Made by a program: the position numbers and the translations under genes | Shown here: piece after piece, positions 18,275 through 24,748 of the stretch | Position numbering within the stretch: position 1 is the stretch's first letter | How the letters are laid out: the number at the start of each line of letters is the position of its first letter | NCBI GenBank assembly: GCA_945787465.1 | Contig: CALZIZ010000080.1 | Coordinates: 1 to 32,424 of the forward strand | DNA from: an uncultured Desulfuromonadales bacterium | GTDB taxonomy: Bacteria > Desulfobacterota > Desulfuromonadia > Desulfuromonadales > Trichloromonadaceae | Direction of reading: 5' to 3' | DNA: 32,424 bases | The notes under the pieces: generated by a model | Told to the model about the DNA's origin: nothing | The model's database searches: none | The model's input: only the letters and a program-made list of their open reading frames with translations

Positions 18275-20686
18275 TCAACGGAAAAGGCCTTTTTGCCAGC
18301 TGCTGGCCCGCCACCCGGAGCCGTCGCTGAGAAACCGCAGGGTGCCCTGCAGGTCGGTGCGGTAAATGGTCGTATGGTTGCGAATGAAGGTGCTGACGAC
18401 CTCGGGGTGGGGCAGCCCGTAAGAGTTGTTGTATCCGGCCGAGATAAAGGCGATCTGGGGGGTGAGCCGTTGGGCAAGCAATCCGGGTGAAGAATGGCGG
18501 CTGCCGTGGTGGGGTACCTTCAGCAGGGTTATGGCCTGGTCGGGCATCTCTTTAAGCAGCCAGGTAATGCCCTCGGTCTCGAGATCGCCGGTCAGCAGGA
18601 CTGCATCCTTTCCGGTGCGGGCGTAAACCGCGAGGGAGCGGTCATTGGCCGAGCTGGCCCCCTGTGGGGGGACGTACAGGGCCAGGGCACTTCCGGAAGA
18701 ATCCTCAAGGGCGGTCCAGCCTTGGGCAAAGCAGGTCCGGGGGATGTTCCTTTCAACCACGGCTTTGTGCAGTGACCAGTTCAGGTTCTGAGCGGGGATC
18801 GCGCTCCAGAAAGCCTTTACCGGAAAATGCTCGAGGATGTAACCGAGCCCCTTGCGGTGGTCGGGGTGGTCGTGGGTCAGGATGACCGCCTCGAGTTCGT
18901 GAACCCCCAGCCGCCCCAAGGCCGGCGCGACCAGGCGTTCGCCGACATCGAAGGTGTCGCTGCGTAAGCCTCCGCCATCGATCAGAAAATGACGGCCGTC
19001 CGGCAGGCTGAGCAAAGTCGCATCGCCCTGGCCAACGCTCAGGGCAATCACCCGCAGGTTGCCTGAAGCAGAGAACGGGTCGGTCAGGAGAAGGCCGGAT
19101 GCTGCCAGCAGAATCAACGTCCCCGGGCGTTTCATCAGCCGTGAAAGGGGCAGAAGCAGCAGGCCGACCAGCAGAAAGACTCCACCCGTCTGGACCGGCG
19201 ACAGGTGCAGGGTCCAGCCGCCCATGCCGGGCAGGTGAAGGGCCCAGTCGACCATGGCTTCGAGGCCCCTGACCGTCTGTGCGCAGATGAAGAAAAGGGC
19301 GCCGGCCGCAGGGGGCCAGACGGTGGTCAGCAGCGCCCCGCCAAGACCGAGAGGGATCGCCACCAGGCCGATCAGGGGGACTGCGGCCAGGTTGGTGATC
19401 AATCCCGCCGGGGCCAGGGCGTGAAACTGGACGAGTGCCAAGGGGGCGGTGGCCAGGGTTGCGGCCAGGGTGGTGAGCAGCAGCGTCGTTAAATGCCGAA
19501 TCGGCCCGGGAAGGGGGGGCACGCTACTCTGCCAGCGGGGAACCCAGACCAGTATCCCCAGAAGACCTGCGCAGGAGAGCTGAAAAGACGGTTGGTACAG
19601 GGCCAGGGGGTCGAAAACGAGAATGATGAATGCGGCGGCGAGCAGAGCTCTGATGGGTGAGGTTCGGCGGGATAGCAGCAACAGCAGCGCGCCGGCCAGG
19701 ATCATGAAAAAGGCCCGCCGCGTCGGCAGGGCGCCCCCGGTAAAGATCAGGTAGCCAAGCAGAAGCGGCATCATCATCAGCGGCAGGTAGCGACGCGGCG
19801 GGCCGAGCTGCAACAGGCGGTCGCTGAGGCAGTAGCCAAAACGGCACAGGGCGTAAAGCAGCGCGCAAACCATGCCAAAATGGAAGCCGGATATTGAGAA
19901 GAGGTGGGCGACCCCGCCGCGGGCCAGCATGCTGCGCTGGGTGGCGGGGATACTGTTTTTCTCGCCGATGACCAGGGCCTTGACCAGGGGAGCCTGTTCG
20001 GTCGTTGCCGTTTTGTCGATAAGCTGGGCCACCCTCAGTCGCAGCCGTTGCAGGGCAAAGTGAATTCGGTCTTTAGGCCCGGCGGGAAAAACTGCGATAT
20101 CGCTTGCTGAAGAGACAAAGGCGGTGGCGAAAATTTTCGACCCTGCAAGGTGCCTTGCGAAAGAAAATTCACCCGGGGTTCCAAAGGGGCGCGGAGCCCT
20201 GAGCCTGCTCCTGAAGCGGATTCGGTCTCCAGGAGCAAGGGGCAGGCCTGCGTCGTCGACATAAATGCGCAACGTTCCGCTGGCCGGGGCGGCAATGCCG
20301 TTTGCCCCCACCCGGGTCGCTTCGAGATCGATCAGGGCCTTTCCGCCGGCCCGGTCGACGCTCGTCAGCACAGAGCCCTCGATGGTAACTGGCTGCTCGC
20401 CGACGAAGCTGCTGATATGTCCCGGAATCGAAGGGGGCCTCAGGTGCAGGTGGGAAAGGGAGATGCCGAAGAGAAGAAAAAAGGCGCCCAGCAGCAGGCC
20501 GGCAAACCGCCTCCGGCGCAGCAACGCCCATAGCAGGGCCACCCCTACCGGGGCCAGAAGCCATGGACTGCTGGGGCTAAGATAAGGGGCGATGGCCAAT
20601 CCCAGGCCAAAGGCCGCAAGAAAGGCAGGCAGCCCCAAAGAATTACCTTCCGGCCGCCAGCGCAGCAAGCAGGGAGAGGAACTCAT
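18275..20686 (-). CDS. comEC: DNA internalisation competence protein ComEC/Rec2
   Basis: Inner-membrane channel for single-stranded DNA uptake, about 800 residues as usual for the three-domain form. N-terminal DUF4131 region with several membrane helices and an OB-like segment (residues ~1-220). The Competence domain is ~240-510 (ARGGVAHLFSISGFHFGMVCALL; FTGGALPTRRAFFM). A C-terminal metallo-beta-lactamase domain (~560-800) has LSVGQGDATLLSLP, the metal motif THDHPDH, LLTGDLE and PHHGSRHSS, so the nuclease-like site is intact. The listed ATG overlaps the upstream gene by 44 bases and has a weak ribosome site; TTG at 20638, 7 bases after GGAAGG, may be the real start. The REC-GGDEF gene begins 56 bases downstream. 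Confidence 0.93.
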   Translation of the reverse strand: MSSSPCLLRWRPEGNSLGLPAFLAAFGLGLAIAPYLSPSSPWLLAPVGVALLWALLRRRRFAGLLLGAFFLLFGISLSHLHLRPPSIPGHISSFVGEQPVTIEGSVLTSVDRAGGKALIDLEATRVGANGIAAPASGTLRIYVDDAGLPLAPGDRIRFRSRLRAPRPFGTPGEFSFARHLAGSKIFATAFVSSASDIAVFPAGPKDRIHFALQRLRLRVAQLIDKTATTEQAPLVKALVIGEKNSIPATQRSMLARGGVAHLFSISGFHFGMVCALLYALCRFGYCLSDRLLQLGPPRRYLPLMMMPLLLGYLIFTGGALPTRRAFFMILAGALLLLLSRRTSPIRALLAAAFIILVFDPLALYQPSFQLSCAGLLGILVWVPRWQSSVPPLPGPIRHLTTLLLTTLAATLATAPLALVQFHALAPAGLITNLAAVPLIGLVAIPLGLGGALLTTVWPPAAGALFFICAQTVRGLEAMVDWALHLPGMGGWTLHLSPVQTGGVFLLVGLLLLPLSRLMKRPGTLILLAASGLLLTDPFSASGNLRVIALSVGQGDATLLSLPDGRHFLIDGGGLRSDTFDVGERLVAPALGRLGVHELEAVILTHDHPDHRKGLGYILEHFPVKAFWSAIPAQNLNWSLHKAVVERNIPRTCFAQGWTALEDSSGSALALYVPPQGASSANDRSLAVYARTGKDAVLLTGDLETEGITWLLKEMPDQAITLLKVPHHGSRHSSPGLLAQRLTPQIAFISAGYNNSYGLPHPEVVSTFIRNHTTIYRTDLQGTLRFLSDGSGWRASSWQKGLFR

Positions 20687-21785
20687 TCATTTTCGCTTCA
20701 GACGGGCGGCCGGTTTGTCCTTGCAGGCCGACCAGGTTGAGGAAATCGTCAGGGTTCGACTTTTTAGGTACGATCTCAAGCAGGTCGATGCCGCCTCGGG
20801 GCGGCAAGTCAAGTTGTAGGTGGTTGATCCCGGGTTCGAGAAAGAAATCTCCCAGCACCCGGTCCTCAAGAAAGGCAGGGAATTGGATTGGTCGGGCCGG
20901 CTGGCCGTTCAGGGCGACGCCAAGAGGCGTTTCGCCGGTCCCCTTGAGTTTGAGGCTGTAGAACCCCTGGCGGGAAATCCTGAATGGCAGATCGAGGCTA
21001 ACTGCATGGGGGCCCGCCCTGACCCAGCGGCCCTGGCTCGGTTCACCGAGGTGGCGAATGTCGGTGATCTCAGCGCCTTGAGGCGGGGGCGCCGATTCAG
21101 CTTCGATGGTCTGCAGGGGCTTGGCTGAAGGCAGCAGGCTTTGCAGTTGCAGCGCCTGTACGGCCGTAACGGCCAGGTCCTCCCAGCTCAGGGGCTGGTC
21201 GAGATTCCAATTCGGTAGCGGATGGATGGCCGCAAGGCTGGGAGCTTTCAATTCGAGGTAGTCGACGGCGCCATTAGGGGGGATTTGGATGGTCAGTTCA
21301 TGTGCCCCCGCTTCGAGGTCGATGGCTCCAAGCTCAGCCAGGGTAAAATGATCCTGGCCGTTCGCGGTGAAGGTCTGGCCTGCCAGCTCAATCTGGTGTC
21401 CTGCCAGGCGCAGTGCGGCGTTAATGCTGTAAGTGCCACCCAGGGGGAGAAAGAAACGCAGATGGGTTTGGGTGGGGGTGGAGATGCCGCTCAGCCAGCC
21501 TGTGCCGCTGAATGGGCCGAAGGTCGCATAGCTTTTGACCGAAACCCGGTCATCGGGCTGATGGTTCTCTTCGGCCTCGATGCGCAGGTTGCGGCTGCCT
21601 TCGAGAATTTTCAGATAATCGGCGTCTTCGGGGTTGTCCGGCAGTCCGAAGGACCAGCCCAGGGCATCGACCAGATTGACCATCCAGTCTCTTTGCTTCA
21701 GCGTCGACTCGATTTCGGCTGCCATGCCCGATCCGGCAAAAAGCATCGCCAAGCCGAGGGCCATCACAAGTTTAAAAAAGGGCAA
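20643..21785 (-). CDS. secreted protein with two carbohydrate-binding-like modules
   Basis: A 380-residue exported protein of unknown function. I choose TTG at 21785 because GGGAGG lies 7 bases upstream and the resulting N-terminus (MPFFKLVMALGLAMLFAGSGMAAE) is a clean signal peptide; the ORF track start is 23 residues longer with no ribosome site. Two similar beta-rich modules are visible, each opening with an IEAE element (LRIEAEENHQP near residue 69; QTIEAESAPPP near residue 224) and closing with a GAVDYLEL or GIDLLEI strand. This resembles CBM6/CBM35-like jelly rolls. No catalytic domain is seen. Its stop codon lies within the comEC coding region, so the two are probably co-transcribed. 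Confidence 0.7.
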   Translation of the reverse strand: MPFFKLVMALGLAMLFAGSGMAAEIESTLKQRDWMVNLVDALGWSFGLPDNPEDADYLKILEGSRNLRIEAEENHQPDDRVSVKSYATFGPFSGTGWLSGISTPTQTHLRFFLPLGGTYSINAALRLAGHQIELAGQTFTANGQDHFTLAELGAIDLEAGAHELTIQIPPNGAVDYLELKAPSLAAIHPLPNWNLDQPLSWEDLAVTAVQALQLQSLLPSAKPLQTIEAESAPPPQGAEITDIRHLGEPSQGRWVRAGPHAVSLDLPFRISRQGFYSLKLKGTGETPLGVALNGQPARPIQFPAFLEDRVLGDFFLEPGINHLQLDLPPRGGIDLLEIVPKKSNPDDFLNLVGLQGQTGRPSEAKMNEFLSLLAALAAGR

Positions 21786-21900
21786 GGCCTGCCTCCCTAG
21801 TCCATTACCAGGTTGAAGATGGCAAAAGGGTAGCACAGGGACGACGCTTTGCAAAGCCGCCGGCTGGAGTTTTTTGGGAGTTTTGAAGCTCTCCTGGCCC

Positions 21901-22116
21901 TCAGCCCATGCGGCAGTGGCGCAACCGTGCTTCTGCCCGGCGGTAGTTGCTCAGCTGCTTGTGGGGGCCGTCGGACCTCTTGCGGACGTGGGGGTCGGCA
22001 TCCCCCCGTTGGGCGGTCGGTTTTGCTCGGCCGGAGCCGGATTGCCGAGGCTGTTTCGGCGGCAGATAACAGAATCCAGCGTACAAAAAGCCCATCAGCA
22101 TAAGAATTTCAAACAT
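21901..22116 (-). CDS. possible small single-span membrane protein, 71 aa
   Basis: Supported mainly by an excellent AGGGAGGCG 6 bases before the ATG and a hydrophobic N-terminus (MFEILMLMGFLYAGFCYLPP) that could form one membrane helix. The remaining ~50 residues are basic and low in hydrophobics (RRAEARLRHCRMG), with no motif I recognise. It precedes the secreted-protein gene by ~115 bases on the same strand. The tail could be a chance reading frame, so a shorter product or no product is possible. Confidence 0.4.
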   Translation of the reverse strand: MFEILMLMGFLYAGFCYLPPKQPRQSGSGRAKPTAQRGDADPHVRKRSDGPHKQLSNYRRAEARLRHCRMG

Positions 22117-22205
22117 GAGAATCGCCTCCCTGGGGTTGATGGCTATAAGCCTAAATGACCCCTGTGACAGAATATGTCGCGGGTAGGTCGGTTAGGGAAG
22201 CGCAG

Positions 22206-22234
22206 TTGGTTTTTTGTTTCAGACGATGTATAAA
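22206..22234 (+). promoter_or_regulatory. weak promoter candidate upstream of the repeats and ABC-F gene
   Basis: TTGGTT, a 17-base spacer and TATAAA. It would transcribe through the heptamer repeats into the ABC-F gene. Prediction only. Confidence 0.25.
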
Positions 22235-22247
22235 GCGAAGGGCAGAA

Positions 22248-22296
22248 GCCGGAAGCCGGAAGCCGGAAGGTAGAAGGTAGAAGGTAGAAGGTAGAA
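22248..22296. repeat. two adjoining heptanucleotide tandem arrays
   Basis: (GCCGGAA)x3 at 22248-22268 is followed without a break by (GGTAGAA)x4 at 22269-22296. A related sequence in inverted orientation (CCTTCTACCTTCTG and neighbours) follows at about 22353-22373, so the whole could fold back on itself. Confidence 0.9.
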
Positions 22297-22391
22297 GGTC
22301 GGGCGTGGGATTTTGGTGTTGGCCTGGCTGATGCCTGTCGGCTTTTCTTCTGCCTTCTTCCTTCTACCTTCTGAATTCTCTTTTTTTTCAC

Positions 22392-24281
22392 AGCAAACGG
22401 CAGTGGGCATACGGACCCCGTACCGTTCTCGACGGCATAAGCTTTACCGTCAAGGAAGGAGAGAAAATCGGCATCATCGGTGCCAACGGCTGTGGTAAGT
22501 CGACCCTGCTGCGCATCCTTGCGGGGCTGGAGGATGCCGATTCCGGCCAGGTGATGCGCAAGCGTGGCCTGGTTGCCACATACCTGCCCCAGGAGCCCGA
22601 GCTTGATCCCGAACTGACGATCAGGCAGACCCTCGATGCCTGCCTCAGTGATGCGCGGCAGAAACTGCAGCGTTACCAGCAGATCATCGAGGTTCTCGCT
22701 GCTTCACCGGGAAAGGAGGACAAGCGCCTTCTGGATGAGCAGCACAGTCTTCAGGGCTGGCTTGACCTGCACCAGGGGTGGAGTCTCGACCACAAGGTCG
22801 ATCAGATGTGCGAGAGGTTCGGCATCGCCGATACGACGCAGCAAGTCGGCAACCTCTCCGGCGGTTGGGTCAAGCGGGTGGCCCTGGCCGGCACTCTGCT
22901 CAAGGAGCCCGAACTGCTGCTGCTCGATGAGCCGACCAACCACCTCGACGCCGATACCATCGCCTGGCTGGAAGAGGGCCTCAAGGCCTACCCGGGAGCG
23001 GTGATGCTCGTCACCCACGATCGATATTTTCTCGACCGGATCGCCAGCCGCATGTTCGAAATCGATGCCGGGGCCCTGACGCTCTACCAGGGGGGCTACA
23101 GTGCCTACCTGGTACAAAAGGGGGAGAGACTCGAACAAGAGGGCCGCGCCCAGACCCGCCTGGCGAACCTGTTGCGTCGCGAGGAGGCCTGGCTGCAGCG
23201 CGGGGCCAAGGCCCGTACCACCAAGCAGAAGGCCCGCATCGGTCGCGTGGATGACCTGCGGCAGCAGAAGAAGACCGTTGGCAGCCGGGAGGTCAAACTC
23301 GAGTTCGGCGCCGGTCAGCGCCTCGGCGGCACCATCCTCGAATGCAACGGGCTGGGCATGGAGCTGGGCGGGAAGAAACTTTTCAACGATCTCGGGCTGA
23401 TCATGCGCAAGGGCGAGCGGATCGGTATTCTCGGGCCCAATGGTTGCGGTAAGTCAACCCTGCTCAAGACCGTGCTCGGCGAGCTGCAGCCGACTGCCGG
23501 TGAGGTGGTCCTCGGCAAGAATACAAAGATCGGCTACCTCGACCAGCAGCGCAGCGGTCTCGACCCCACCCAGTTCGTTCACGAGGCGGTGGGCGAGGGC
23601 GACTGGGTTGACCTCGGCGGCCAGAAAAGGCACAAAACAGGTTACCTGCAGGATTTTCTCTTTCAGCCAGAGGAGCAACGAAAGCGCATCTCGACCCTGT
23701 CGGGCGGCGAGCGGGCGCGGCTGTTGCTGGCCTGCATGATTCTCGAGGGGGCCAACCTGCTGGTGCTCGATGAGCCGACAAATGATCTCGACATCCCCAC
23801 TCTGCAGGTCCTTGAAGAAGCACTCACCGATTATGCCGGCTGCGTGCTGGTGGTCACCCATGACCGCTATTTTCTCGACCGGGTGGCTACCGGGATTTTG
23901 AATTTCGAAGACCGGGGGAAGGTGGTCTTCTACGAAGGCAACTACGAGACCTTCTGCACCCTCAAGGCCCTGCAGCTCGAAGAAACCAAAGAGAGACAAA
24001 GGGTTCAGGAGAAGAAGGCGGCTCCGGCGCCGGTGCGTGAGAGAAAGCGCACCGGGCTGAGTTATAAAGAAAAGTTGGAGCTTGAGAAGATTGAGGAGCA
24101 GATCGAAGGACTCGAGGAGCGAAAGGTAGAGCTCGAACGGCTGCTGGGCGATCCTTCCTGTCTCGAAGGGGGCCACGACCGGCTGAAAGAACTGGGCCGT
24201 GAATTCAACGAAGTCGAGGTGCTGCTGGTCGAACGCTTTGAGCGCTGGGAAGAGCTGGAACTGAAAAAAGAGGGGGGCTGA
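22392..24281 (+). CDS. ABC-F family ATPase (Uup-like), 5' end disrupted
   Basis: A soluble tandem-ATPase ABC-F protein of the Uup/EttA type, acting on ribosomes or, for Uup, also DNA structure. NBD1 has Walker A GANGCGKST, signature LSGGWVKR and Walker B LLLLDEPTNHLD. NBD2 has GPNGCGKST, LSGGERAR and LLVLDEPTNDLD. A charged C-terminal coiled coil of ~75 residues is Uup-like. Homology runs in frame from about 22407 (AYGPRTVLDGISF), but upstream in this frame there is no ATG, GTG or TTG before a stop near 22329. The first canonical start (GTG 22551) would remove Walker A of NBD1. The 5' end appears replaced by the repeat-bearing sequence; a T8 run at 22381-22388 is a possible slip site. It is either a recent pseudogene, uses an unusual start, or contains a sequence error. 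Confidence 0.8.
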   Translation, partial: SKRQWAYGPRTVLDGISFTVKEGEKIGIIGANGCGKSTLLRILAGLEDADSGQVMRKRGLVATYLPQEPELDPELTIRQTLDACLSDARQKLQRYQQIIEVLAASPGKEDKRLLDEQHSLQGWLDLHQGWSLDHKVDQMCERFGIADTTQQVGNLSGGWVKRVALAGTLLKEPELLLLDEPTNHLDADTIAWLEEGLKAYPGAVMLVTHDRYFLDRIASRMFEIDAGALTLYQGGYSAYLVQKGERLEQEGRAQTRLANLLRREEAWLQRGAKARTTKQKARIGRVDDLRQQKKTVGSREVKLEFGAGQRLGGTILECNGLGMELGGKKLFNDLGLIMRKGERIGILGPNGCGKSTLLKTVLGELQPTAGEVVLGKNTKIGYLDQQRSGLDPTQFVHEAVGEGDWVDLGGQKRHKTGYLQDFLFQPEEQRKRISTLSGGERARLLLACMILEGANLLVLDEPTNDLDIPTLQVLEEALTDYAGCVLVVTHDRYFLDRVATGILNFEDRGKVVFYEGNYETFCTLKALQLEETKERQRVQEKKAAPAPVRERKRTGLSYKEKLELEKIEEQIEGLEERKVELERLLGDPSCLEGGHDRLKELGREFNEVEVLLVERFERWEELELKKEGG

Positions 24282-24567
24282 GAGGGGCTGGGGCGATTGA
24301 TTCTGAATTGTAACGTCTATTCGACCTGAATCCATCTTGAGTCAAGGCCGAAGGCTGGATTCCCGCCCAAAAGCTCTGCGGGAATGACGGTTGCTTCTTG
24401 AATGCACGGTCGTCATCCCCGAGGGGTTTTGTCGGGGGGGGGGCAGGTTTTCTGCCCGTTGCAGACTGAATTGGGCTGAATAATTACGAATAGATTACAA
24501 TTTTGCAGGTCTTGTAAACCCTTGTGACGCGGTTCCCGGCTCTGTCTCTGCTGCACCGACTTCGCCA
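24282..24567. other. gene-free region after the ABC-F gene with small hairpins
   Basis: No gene is supported. It holds the inverted repeat listed separately, a CCCCGA/TCGGGG hairpin (24417-24437) running into a run of ten G, and a perfect GGGCAG/CTGCCC hairpin (24441-24457). None has a proper T tract, so the terminator for the ABC-F gene is uncertain. Confidence 0.6.
24359..24385. repeat. REP-like inverted repeat
   Basis: ATTCCCGC and GCGGGAAT flank an 11-base loop and are followed by GACGG. The form resembles the dispersed GGAATGACG-type intergenic repeats of many proteobacteria; copy number cannot be judged from one window. Confidence 0.5.
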
Positions 24568-24602
24568 TTGACAATGCTTCGGTGAATCGTATACAGTATG
24601 CA
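24568..24602 (+). promoter_or_regulatory. acnB promoter with overlapping TCA operator
   Basis: TTGACA (24568-24573), a 16-base spacer and TATACA. The operator CGTATACAGTATGCA (24588-24602) matches the mdh/icd palindrome at 13 of 15 positions and covers the -10, about 150 bases before acnB. Confidence 0.7.
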
Positions 24603-24748
24603 ATGTTTTTGATCCGGAACAATGGTTCTTCCAGCGCTCGACCGTGCTTTGCTTGGTTGAAAATGCAGCTGGTTCAGGTGATTTAGGAACACTCGGGCGA
24701 CGGGGACGGGAGCCGTTCACGTCGCAATATTTGAAATGGAGGAGAGAA

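Noticed and set aside
21831-21870. GEMM-I riboswitch-like string (GCACAGGG and TGCAAAGCCGCCGGC)
   Set aside because: The core between the two halves is missing, the GCTTTGCAAAGC is a simple palindrome, and no plus-strand gene follows closely.
22248-22296. CRISPR-like array
   Set aside because: Units are contiguous 7-mers without spacers; no cas genes are present.
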